Shown piece after piece: positions 34,905-42,901 of a stretch of DNA of 64,000 nucleotides; the first letter of the stretch is position 1, and each line of letters begins with the position of its first letter. Location: assembly GCF_029338375.1 (NCBI RefSeq), contig NZ_CP119804.1:744001-808000 (forward strand). Reading direction: 5' to 3'. The translations under genes and the position numbers were made by a program. The notes below the pieces were generated by a model. It was not told the DNA's origin. It saw only the letters and a program-made list of their open reading frames with translations, and ran no database searches. The stretch is from Halorussus lipolyticus. Lineage in GTDB: Archaea > Halobacteriota > Halobacteria > Halobacteriales > Haladaptataceae.

Positions 34905-37900
34905 ATGAGTTCGGTATTCACCGAAGAACAGCGACGCGAAATCGCCGGTCGTGCGAGGACGCTCGCGGAACGGCTCGACGGCCCGGCCAACAGTTCTGGG
35001 TCGTCGCCACCGATAGACCCCGAGAGCGTCCTTGACGAGTGGCGGTCCCAGTTTCCGGACGAGGAGTCGTTTCGTGCGCGGCTCGAACACGACGGATTGA
35101 CCGAGGAGGCGGTGCGTGAACACATCGCCGCGACCCGCTGGCCCGCCGACGAGGCGCTTCCGGAGTGGCTGGACACCGTTTCGGCGCTGGTTCGACACGT
35201 CCAGACGAAGGGGCCCGACCGGTGGGAGTCCGTCGAGACGCCCGACGAGATGCCGTTTCGGGAACTGCTCGCCGCGGTCGCTAGCTTCGCTTGCGAGCGG
35301 CTGTCCGATGCGGTCGTTCCGACGGCCGCCACGTCGTCGCTGGAAGCACAACTGGTCGAGAGACTCGAAACCCGCTGTGTTCGGGCGATGTACGTCGAGT
35401 TCAAGAGCTTCGTCGAGGTCCACGACGCCGAGTTGGCGGCGACGAGTTTCGACTCGCTCACCGAGTACCCCACGGAGTACTACGAGCAGTTCGTCGCGGC
35501 GATGTTCGACGGCGGCTTCCGAAACCTCTGTCTGGAGTATCCGGTACTCGCGCGGCAGTTGGCGACGTTGCTCGACAACTGGCGGAGCGCGGTCGAGGAG
35601 CTGTGTCGACGTCTGCGCGACGACCGCGACGCGCTTCGCCAGCGATTCGACCTCGCCGGAGACGTGACTGACCTCGACCCGCTGACCACGGACACCCACG
35701 CAGGGGGTCGCGTGCCGGTTCTGGTCTCCTTCGAGGAGGGGTCGGTCGTCTACAAACCCCGGCCGGTCGGGGGTGAAAGCGTGTTCTACACCGTCCTCGA
35801 CAGACTGGACGACCACCTCTCGACGCCGGACTTCGAGAGGCCGTCGCTCCTCGAACGTGAGGGGTACGGCTGGATGGAGCGAGTCGAGTACCGCGACCTC
35901 CCCGGAGCGTCCGCGGCCGACCGCTACTACGAGCGGGCCGGAGCCCTGACGTGCCTCGCCTACGCGCTCAACTTCACCGACTGTCACTACGAGAATCTGC
36001 TCATCGACGGAGAGGTCCCGACGTTGCTCGACGGCGAGACGGTGTTTCACCCACACGTCGATTCGGAGGCCAAGCCCTTCGAGACCGAAGCCAGCGCCGT
36101 GGTGGACCGGTCGGTCCTGCTGTCGGTGCTGTTGCCCTTCTCGACCGGCGACCCTCGGGAAGCACGCGGTGGACGGTTCGCGGACAAGGTCGCAGGGCTG
36201 GGAAGCGATAGCGAGGAGACGCCCCTCCCAGGGTTGTCCCGACCGACCATCGAGGCCGTCAACACGGACGTGATGAGCGTCGAGATGGAGTCTGTCACGG
36301 TCGATCCGAGTACCAACACGGCGTCCGTGGACGGCGAGGACCTTCCACCGGAGGACCACGCCGACGCCTTGATTCGCGGGTTCGAGGAGACTTACGAGAC
36401 GATACGCGAACTCCACGACGAGGGGAGATTCCTGTCGGAGGTCGTTCCCCACGAACTGGTCGAGGAGGTCGAGACGCGACTGCTGTACCGCTCGACGGGC
36501 CGGTACGCCGAGACTCTCCGGTCGGCCGCCGCTTGGAATCCGCTCCGGGACGGCGCTCGCCTCTCGGTCGAATTCGAGAAACTCGCGGTACCCTTCTTCG
36601 ACGGGACCATCGAGTCGGACCGGCTCTGGCCGCTGTACGCCCGCGAACGTCGGTCGCTCCGGAATCTCGACGTGCCGCGGTTCGCGTCGCGCGCCGACGA
36701 CCGGGCGCTGTTCCACCGCGGCGAGCGACTGGACGTGACCGCGGACGAGACGGGCTACCGATTCGCCCGCCAGCGACTCGACGCGATGGACGACTCCGAC
36801 CTGCGACGCCAGACGTGGCTGGTTCGGCAGGCGCTGGGCGAATCCACGACCGCCGAGGGACCGCCGCCGTCCGGTATCGACGCCTCGGACGACCGGTTCC
36901 GGCGGGAAGCGGTCGAACTGTTCGACGATGTCCTCGACGCGTCGGTCGAGGTCAACGGGAACGACGCTTGGACATCCATCGTTCCCGAGTCCGGCCTCAA
37001 TCTCTACTCGGCGGACCGCTCGCTCTTTTGGGGTACGGGCGGCATCGCGCTGACGGCGGCGGCGCTCCACGAGGAGACCGGCGACGAACGCTACCGCCAA
37101 CTCGTTGACGAGACGCTCGCTCCGACCGTCGAGGCGGTCACCGAGGGAACCGTGTCCGCCGACCACGGCGGGTTCCAAGGAATCGGCTCGGTCGTCTACG
37201 TCCTCTCGGTCGTCGCCGACCTCCTCGACGACGACCGGTACCGGGAGGCCGCGCTGGCCGCGGCCGAAACCGTGACAGACGAACCGATAGCCGACGCCGA
37301 CTCGCTGGACGTGGTGGACGGGATTGCGGGGACCCTGCTCGGCCTGCTCGCGTACCACGAGCGGTTCGGTGGCTCAGGCGACGGTGCGGTTCTTGAGTGG
37401 GCCGCAGACTGCGGCGACCGACTGCTCGACGCCCGAACCGAGGTCGAGGGGCACCGCGTCTGGGAGACGACCGAGGACGAGGTTCCGTACACCGGCTTCG
37501 CGCACGGTTCCAGCGGAATCGCCTACGCGCTGGCTCGGCTCGCCGCGGCGACCGACGAGTCCCGGTACGCCGAGGCGGCGCGCGAGGCGCTCGACTTCGA
37601 GTCGGAGTTGTACTCGCCGGACCAAGCCAACTGGCCGCGGTTCGCCGGAGTAGAGGACTATCAGGACCGGTGGTGCCACGGACGGGCCGGAATGGCGCTC
37701 GCCCGAATCGGTATCGGAACTCACCTCGGTGACGACGCACTGCTCGCCGAGGCCAGCGACGCGCTGGCCGAAACCGGGACCGCCGAACCGTCGAACCTCG
37801 ACAACCTCTGTTGCGGGAACTTCGGCCGTACCGAGGCTCTGCTGGTCGGCGCGCGGCGCGCCGACTGCGACGAGGCGCTCGCGCCGGAACTAGCGAATCG

Positions 37901-38060
37901 GTGTCTCGCTCGCCGGGAGCGTGACGGCGCTCTCTCGCTTCCCGGACACCACCGCGAGTTCGTGAACCCGACGTTCTTCGATGGGGCCTCCGGTCCGGCG
38001 TACGCCCTCCTCCGACTGCGGAACCCCGAGGAGTTACCCTGCGTCCTTCTGCTCGAATGA
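34905..38060 (+). CDS. lanM: Class II lanthipeptide synthetase LanM
   Basis: 1051 aa, the usual LanM size. The N-terminal dehydratase (DUF4135) phosphorylates and eliminates Ser/Thr in a precursor peptide. Kinase-like residues are visible: K284 in VVYKPRPVGG, H361 and N364 in FTDCHYENLLIDGE, and D376 in PTLLDGETVF. From about residue 670 a LanC-type cyclase adds Cys thiols to form lanthionine rings: GFAHGSSG (864-871), C924 in DRWCHGRAG, and C969-C970 in LCCGNFG. The CCG motif replaces the usual CHG, so zinc would be held by three Cys, as in the substrate-tolerant ProcM-like group. The precursor gene lies 230 bases downstream. The upstream frame start at 34854 is rejected on TATA spacing. Confidence 0.95.
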   Translation: MSSVFTEEQRREIAGRARTLAERLDGPANSSGSSPPIDPESVLDEWRSQFPDEESFRARLEHDGLTEEAVREHIAATRWPADEALPEWLDTVSALVRHVQTKGPDRWESVETPDEMPFRELLAAVASFACERLSDAVVPTAATSSLEAQLVERLETRCVRAMYVEFKSFVEVHDAELAATSFDSLTEYPTEYYEQFVAAMFDGGFRNLCLEYPVLARQLATLLDNWRSAVEELCRRLRDDRDALRQRFDLAGDVTDLDPLTTDTHAGGRVPVLVSFEEGSVVYKPRPVGGESVFYTVLDRLDDHLSTPDFERPSLLEREGYGWMERVEYRDLPGASAADRYYERAGALTCLAYALNFTDCHYENLLIDGEVPTLLDGETVFHPHVDSEAKPFETEASAVVDRSVLLSVLLPFSTGDPREARGGRFADKVAGLGSDSEETPLPGLSRPTIEAVNTDVMSVEMESVTVDPSTNTASVDGEDLPPEDHADALIRGFEETYETIRELHDEGRFLSEVVPHELVEEVETRLLYRSTGRYAETLRSAAAWNPLRDGARLSVEFEKLAVPFFDGTIESDRLWPLYARERRSLRNLDVPRFASRADDRALFHRGERLDVTADETGYRFARQRLDAMDDSDLRRQTWLVRQALGESTTAEGPPPSGIDASDDRFRREAVELFDDVLDASVEVNGNDAWTSIVPESGLNLYSADRSLFWGTGGIALTAAALHEETGDERYRQLVDETLAPTVEAVTEGTVSADHGGFQGIGSVVYVLSVVADLLDDDRYREAALAAAETVTDEPIADADSLDVVDGIAGTLLGLLAYHERFGGSGDGAVLEWAADCGDRLLDARTEVEGHRVWETTEDEVPYTGFAHGSSGIAYALARLAAATDESRYAEAAREALDFESELYSPDQANWPRFAGVEDYQDRWCHGRAGMALARIGIGTHLGDDALLAEASDALAETGTAEPSNLDNLCCGNFGRTEALLVGARRADCDEALAPELANRCLARRERDGALSLPGHHREFVNPTFFDGASGPAYALLRLRNPEELPCVLLLE

Positions 38061-38290
38061 CCGCCACGTAGGCCTCGCTCCTCGCGCTGGCAGTTCTCTC
38101 GGGATGGCTTATTTTCCCGGCGGGTACGCCACCCTCCACAAATCTAATTTTATTACTTTTTCCATAGAAAAAATTAGAGTAGTGTTGTTGTCTAGCCGTT
38201 AATACAACCATATACAAAGCAATTATTAAAGTTTCGAGTCTAGATGGAAATAAAAACTTAACACTAGGGAATAATAATATACCTTTTGCT
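38061..38290. other. AT-rich intergenic region between lanM and the precursor gene
   Basis: From about 38145 the sequence becomes strongly AT-rich with several A/T runs. It must carry the control region of the precursor peptide gene. No further small ORF with Cys and Ser/Thr was seen here. Confidence 0.6.
38254..38261 (+). promoter_or_regulatory. TATA-like box of the lanthipeptide precursor gene
   Basis: AAACTTAA is centred about 33 bases before the ATG at 38291. The precursor gene therefore probably has its own strong promoter, separate from lanM. Confidence 0.45.
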
Positions 38291-38434
38291 ATGTCCGTTG
38301 CAATCGAGGCTGACGCTGGTAGCAAGGCACAGTACGACAGCGAGTTCAACACGTCCGTCGAGGACGCCCCCGAGCAGAAGTCCGACCACAGTGACGGCTG
38401 TGGCTTCACCTGCAGTCCGTTCTCGACTTGGTAA
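38291..38434 (+). CDS. lanA: Lanthipeptide precursor peptide LanA
   Basis: 47 aa. The N-terminal 30 residues (MSVAIEADAGSKAQYDSEFN, then TSVEDAPEQK) are acidic, free of Cys, and fit a leader peptide. The C-terminus SDHSDGCGFTCSPFSTW has Cys at 37 and 41 and Ser/Thr at 31, 34, 40, 42, 45 and 46, enough for two thioether rings. The gene directly follows a LanM gene on the same strand and has its own TATA box. No GG or GA cleavage motif is seen, so the leader cut site is unknown and the core boundary is inferred. I see no second precursor. Confidence 0.85.
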   Translation: MSVAIEADAGSKAQYDSEFNTSVEDAPEQKSDHSDGCGFTCSPFSTW

Positions 38435-38504
38435 AATCCGTTTCAACTGTCCTTATTTTGAGCGACGCCGTGTAGCCCGATAGCTGAAGCTGTCGGCACG
38501 TCCG

Positions 38505-38548
38505 ACTCGCGTCACAGCGTAAGCAAACTCGCGCCACAGCGTAGTTGC
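38505..38548. repeat. Tandem 22-bp imperfect direct repeat
   Basis: ACTCGCGTCACAGCGTAAGC is followed 22 bases later by ACTCGCGCCACAGCGTAGTT. Two imperfect copies lie about 70 bases after the precursor peptide gene. Meaning unknown; it could mark the right edge of the lanthipeptide locus. Confidence 0.6.
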
Positions 38549-38632
38549 TCGCGCTACCGAACCGACCGCCGAACTCCGGGTATCTGACCGCCACAACAGT
38601 AACCCGTCCTCGTCCACTACCCAACGTAGCTA

Positions 38633-39202
38633 ATGCCCACCCATCACATCGCGTCGTGGCTCGTCAAACACAGCGACATCCCGCTCACGGTCGTCAAACC
38701 CGTCGCCACCAAACTCGGCATCTCGACCAACTACCTCGGCGCGGCGCTGTTCGCCGGGCAAATCGTCTACGAGAATCAGGGCACCATCGTCAAGTACGCC
38801 AACACCGGAGGAGCCGCCATCGGCGGGTTCCTCCACGACCGCGCCGCCGAAAAGTACGGCGAGGACCACTCCCTCACTCAGTACCTCGGCGAGAACGTCG
38901 AGGCCCTGAACGAGGCCTTCGAGGGGACCGAGGAGGAGGCCATCAACTTCGCGGAGGCCTACCGCCAGTTCCGGTCGGTGGACCGCGATACGCCCGACGT
39001 GGCCGACGAAATCGACCTGCCAAGCGCCGAGTCGGGCGTCGGGATTCCGGGCACCGAGAAGCGACTCTACCTGCCGGGGACCGATGACCTGCCAGACAAG
39101 CCCGAGGTCCGGATTCCCGACGCCGTGCGGGAGGCGGTCCCCGAGCGCCCCGACTCGGACCCGGAGAACGCGGTCGATATTCCCGTCAGCGAGAGCGAGT
39201 AA
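38633..39202 (+). CDS. Haloarchaeal protein of unknown function
   Basis: 189 aa. Begins MPTHHIASWLVKHSDIPLTV and has one weakly hydrophobic stretch (YLGAALFAGQIVYENQGTIV). The second half is acidic and Pro/Asp-rich, probably disordered. Composition is typical of the host chromosome rather than of the lanthipeptide locus. I do not recognise the family. Confidence 0.7.
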   Translation: MPTHHIASWLVKHSDIPLTVVKPVATKLGISTNYLGAALFAGQIVYENQGTIVKYANTGGAAIGGFLHDRAAEKYGEDHSLTQYLGENVEALNEAFEGTEEEAINFAEAYRQFRSVDRDTPDVADEIDLPSAESGVGIPGTEKRLYLPGTDDLPDKPEVRIPDAVREAVPERPDSDPENAVDIPVSESE

Positions 39203-39250
39203 GCCGGGAATCCCGACGTACTAACTACCCGGCCTGCGAACCCCCGGCCG

Positions 39251-39661
39251 ATGAAGTCCCCCGAACACGCCGCCCTCGGCGCGGTGGCGTCCGGTTTGCT
39301 GGTCGCGGCGCTCCCCGTCTCGGTGCCGACCGAGGCCCTCGCGCTGTTCGCCTACGGCGTCCTGCTGTCGGTGTTCATCGACCTCGACCACTTCGCCGTG
39401 GCACGGTACCACGCGGGCGACTGGTCGCACTTCCGGCGGTGCGTCACCGACCCGAAGTTCGCGTTCACCGAGCAGGAGCAGGTCTTCGACGGCGTGGACA
39501 CCGGGACGCTCGAAACCCACCGCCTGCTGACCCACGCGCTGGTCGGCGGGGCGCTGGTCTCCGGCCTCGCGCTCGTCGCGCCGGTGTACGCCGTCTTTAC
39601 CGCGGGAGTCCTCTACGTTCACGTCGTCGCCGACCTCCTCCGGGACGGCGACATCGCCTGA
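39251..39661 (+). CDS. YdjM-like membrane-bound metal-dependent hydrolase
   Basis: 136 aa. Conserved His/Asp motifs: SPEHAALGAVASG near the start, FIDLDHFAVARYH, ETHRLLTHALVGG and LYVHVVADLL. Three or four membrane helices alternate with these motifs. This is the pattern of the YdjM/DUF457 family, predicted membrane hydrolases. The substrate is unknown. The 240 bases after it hold no gene. Confidence 0.78.
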   Translation: MKSPEHAALGAVASGLLVAALPVSVPTEALALFAYGVLLSVFIDLDHFAVARYHAGDWSHFRRCVTDPKFAFTEQEQVFDGVDTGTLETHRLLTHALVGGALVSGLALVAPVYAVFTAGVLYVHVVADLLRDGDIA

Positions 39662-39901
39662 TAGGACGCTACTGCTCGCTCGGCGCGAGCATCTGCCGAG
39701 ACACGGGCCGATACTCGCGGCGACCGGACGACGACCGAGCGTCGGTCGGGGTTCAACGACCGATTGTCCGCCCCCTCCGACGCGGTTCTGCGGTCGTAAG
39801 CGGGCCATCCCGAAGAATGTCAGACGTTAGTCGGCGAACTGAGATGTTACTCGGGTAAACGGACGAACGAGTTATTGGCGGTCCGGCCCCCGAACAGAGG
39901 T

Positions 39902-41230
39902 ATGTCCTCGGGTGGCGACTCAGCGAGTATCGTCGTGACCGACGTGCGGACCGACGGCCGGCGGGTCGAGTACGACTACCGGCCCTCGCCCGGCGTCCGG
40001 CGGTTCTTTGGCGAGGACCTCGCCGTCGAGTACGACGTGGACGTGAGCGAGGTCCCCGAGAGTCTCCTCGTGATTCCCCTCGTGGCGAACCTCTGTCCGG
40101 TGGCGTGGGCGACCGGCGCGGACGTGTACGTCCCCAAAATCGACGGGACCTTCCTCCGGGCGCTGACGGAAGTTCGGAAGGGGTTCGAGCGCCTCCACCC
40201 GGAGTTCGCCGAGGAGGCGACGGTGTACGCCAAGGAAATCGTGGAGAACGCGACGGACTCCTCGCGCGCGGACGCCCGGAGCGGCCTGCTGTTCAGCGGG
40301 GGCGTGGACTCGGTGGCGTCCTACGTCCGCCACCGCGACGAGGACCCGCTCCTCGTCTCTATCCACGGGTTCGACATTCCCGCCGACGCGACCGACCAGT
40401 GGGCCGAACGCCGGGCCGAACTCCGGCAGTTCAGCGACGACCGGGGCCTCGACCACCGGTTCGTCCGGATGAACATGCAGTCGTCGCTGAATCTGGTGAT
40501 GCTCAACGCTCACTTCGGGCGGTTCTACGACGACAACTGGATAACCTCGGTCCACCACGGTCTCGGCCTGCTCGGGGCGTGCGCGCCACTCGCAGAAGTC
40601 GAAGACATCGGGACCCTCTACATCGCGGCGACCCACTCGGCGGAGTTCGACCACGAGTGGGGGTCTCACCCGGTGACCGACAACGAGGTGGCGTGGGCCG
40701 ACACCGCCGTCGAACACGACGCCTACGAGTGGACCCGCCAGCAGAAACTCTATCGCATCGCCGAGTACGTCTGGAACGAAGCCCCGAATCTCCGACTCCG
40801 GACCTGCTCGGCGGTCGCAGGCAACTGCTCGCGGTGCGAGAAGTGCGCCCGGACCGGGGCCGGTCTCCTGCTGGCGGGACTCGACCCCGCGAATCACGGC
40901 TACGACTTCGACGGCCGGACCCTCGAATACGTCCGCGAGCAGTTCGAGGCGGGCAACTGGCACCTCGGCGCGGACGAGCGGTTCATGTGGCGAGACATCC
41001 AGAACCACGCCGACCCGGAGCGTGAGTATCCCTACCCGGAGGCCGAGGACTTCTTCCGGTGGCTTCGGAACGCCGACATCGACGCGCTCGCAGTGCGGTC
41101 CACGAACGCCGATTCGACCGACTCGGTGCGAAACCGGGCGCTCTACGCCGTCGCCCGCCACACGCCCGCCGGGGTCTACTCGCCGCTCTACTCGGCGTAC
41201 TCCTACCTCGACGAGCGCCTGTCGGGGTAG
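39902..41230 (+). CDS. PP-loop ATP pyrophosphatase-like protein, paralogue 1
   Basis: 442 aa. A PP-loop nucleotide-binding motif is at 132-137 (LLFSGGVDSVASYVRHRD), as in asparagine synthetase, QueC and tRNA-thiolation enzymes, which activate a substrate as an adenylate. Near residue 305 a Cys cluster C-x6-C-x2-C-x2-C (CSAVAGNCSRCEKCARTG) predicts a zinc or iron-sulfur site. The N-terminal 100 residues are a separate beta-rich domain. Closely related to the next gene. The specific reaction is unknown. Confidence 0.75.
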   Translation: MSSGGDSASIVVTDVRTDGRRVEYDYRPSPGVRRFFGEDLAVEYDVDVSEVPESLLVIPLVANLCPVAWATGADVYVPKIDGTFLRALTEVRKGFERLHPEFAEEATVYAKEIVENATDSSRADARSGLLFSGGVDSVASYVRHRDEDPLLVSIHGFDIPADATDQWAERRAELRQFSDDRGLDHRFVRMNMQSSLNLVMLNAHFGRFYDDNWITSVHHGLGLLGACAPLAEVEDIGTLYIAATHSAEFDHEWGSHPVTDNEVAWADTAVEHDAYEWTRQQKLYRIAEYVWNEAPNLRLRTCSAVAGNCSRCEKCARTGAGLLLAGLDPANHGYDFDGRTLEYVREQFEAGNWHLGADERFMWRDIQNHADPEREYPYPEAEDFFRWLRNADIDALAVRSTNADSTDSVRNRALYAVARHTPAGVYSPLYSAYSYLDERLSG

Positions 41231-41500
41231 GTCCCAAACACAACAGAACCTTTTCTAGAACTATATAAACGTGTCTTTACCAATCAGAATTATTTGCGGA
41301 AAATGGCGGAGCGCCCGCCCGAACCGCTCCGAATCCGCGGTATGGCCGGTCGTCGGCGGCGGCCACCCGAATTAATGGCGCGCGTCTCCCAGAGGGGAGC
41401 ATGCAACCGGGAGACCGCCAACCGAGCGACCAGCGCACAGCGACACCACCGGCCGCGCCATCCCGAAACTGGACCCGCGTCGACCCTCCGAGAACCTGAG

Positions 41501-42850
41501 ATGCCCGACATCGAAATCACCGACGTAGCGGTCGCGGGCGGGCGAGTCGAGTACGAGTACGACTGCTCGACCTCTGTCGGCCGGTTCTTCGCCGAGGACC
41601 TCGCCGTCGAGTACGACGTGGACGTGAGCGCGGTCCCCGAGAGCGTTCTCGTCATCCCCTGTCTGGCCAACCTCTGCCCGGTGGCGTGGGCCACCGGCGC
41701 GGACGTGTCGGCCCCGGCGGTCGATTCGCGGTTTCTGGACGCCCTCGAAGCGGTCCGCGAGGGGTTCGAGGAGCTATACCCCGAGTTCGTATCCGCCAGC
41801 GAGGTGCGGGCCGACCGGCGCGTCGAAACCTCGGACGTGGCGTTCGACGGCGGAAGCGTCGAGCGGTCGTCGGGCGACGGGACCGGCCCGCAGTCGTCGC
41901 TCGCCGACAGCGACGACGCGGTGCTGTTCAGCGGGGGCGTGGACTCGGTGGCCTCCTACGTCCGCCACCGCGAGGCCGACCCCCTACTGGTCTCCATCCA
42001 CGGCTTCGACATCGAGTTAGACGACCGGACCGCGTGGGCCAAGCGAGCGCCCGAACTCCGCGAGTTCGGCGAGTCCCGCGGCGTCAAGAACCGGTTCGTC
42101 CGGATGAATCTCCACTCGGCGCTCGACGTGTTCCTCCTCAACGCCCGGTTCGGCGACCACTACGCCGACGACTGGATAACCTCAGTTGGCTACGGCCTGA
42201 GTCTGCTAGGGACCTGCGCGCCCCTCACGGCGGCCGAGGGCGTCGATACCCTCCGCATCGCGGCCTCCGGGTGGGAGGGCGGCGAACCGCCGGGTGGTTC
42301 ACACCACCGAATCGTGGACGAGGTGGCGTGGGCCGACACCACCGTCGAACACGCCGTCTACGACCTGACTCGACAGGACCGAATCGAGCGCATCGCCGAC
42401 TACGTCCGCCAGCAAGCCCCGGACCTCCAGATTCGGTCGTGTTCCCGCGAGGGCGACAACTGCTCGGAGTGCCTGAAGTGCATGCGGACCGCGGTCGGTC
42501 TCCTGCTCTCGGGCTTGGACCCCGCCGACCACGGCTACGAGTTCGACCGCGAGACGTTCGAGTACGTCCGGCGACGACTCGAAACCGACGACTGGCGACT
42601 CAGCGACTACGAGCGCCTGATGTGGCGCGACATGCAGGAGCGGACGAACCCCGGCGACGAGTACCCCTATCCCGAGGCCGAGGCGTTCTTCGCGTGGTTG
42701 CGCAACCAGAACGTCGAGAATCTGGGGGCCGACCCGGCCGACTCGAACCGGAACCGGGCGCTCTACGCCCTCGCCCAGCGCACCCCCTATCCGGTCTACT
42801 CGGGCGTCTCCTCGGCCTATCGGTTCGTGGACGAGTGGGTCCTCGGGTAA
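41501..42850 (+). CDS. PP-loop ATP pyrophosphatase-like protein, paralogue 2
   Basis: 449 aa. Same domain order as the preceding gene: N-terminal domain ending TGADVSAPAVDSRFLDALEA, PP-loop LFSGGVDSVASYVRHRE (SGGVDS at 144-149), and Cys cluster CSREGDNCSECLKCMRTAVG. It carries an insertion of about 20 low-complexity residues before the PP-loop. A tandem duplicate, separated by 270 bases that contain a TATA-like region near 41260. The ATG at 41501 aligns with the paralogue; the frame upstream is not coding. Confidence 0.75.
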   Translation: MPDIEITDVAVAGGRVEYEYDCSTSVGRFFAEDLAVEYDVDVSAVPESVLVIPCLANLCPVAWATGADVSAPAVDSRFLDALEAVREGFEELYPEFVSASEVRADRRVETSDVAFDGGSVERSSGDGTGPQSSLADSDDAVLFSGGVDSVASYVRHREADPLLVSIHGFDIELDDRTAWAKRAPELREFGESRGVKNRFVRMNLHSALDVFLLNARFGDHYADDWITSVGYGLSLLGTCAPLTAAEGVDTLRIAASGWEGGEPPGGSHHRIVDEVAWADTTVEHAVYDLTRQDRIERIADYVRQQAPDLQIRSCSREGDNCSECLKCMRTAVGLLLSGLDPADHGYEFDRETFEYVRRRLETDDWRLSDYERLMWRDMQERTNPGDEYPYPEAEAFFAWLRNQNVENLGADPADSNRNRALYALAQRTPYPVYSGVSSAYRFVDEWVLG

Positions 42851-42868
42851 ACCGGCACCCGAACTGAA

Positions 42869-42877
42869 CCTTTAACC
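42869..42877 (+). promoter_or_regulatory. TATA-like box of dinB
   Basis: CCTTTAACC is centred about 29 bases before the ATG at 42902, consistent with a leaderless gene. Confidence 0.45.
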
Positions 42878-42901
42878 CACCGCGGAAACCAACCCCTGTC
42901 A

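Noticed and set aside
34767..37358. 863-codon open frame on the minus strand opposite lanM
   Set aside because: Shadow frame caused by high GC and codon bias. The plus strand has complete LanM motifs in order and a matching TATA box; the minus product has no recognisable domain.
38633..39202. Possible lanthipeptide transporter or immunity gene next to lanA
   Set aside because: It lacks ATPase, peptidase and multi-helix membrane features, and its base composition matches the host chromosome.
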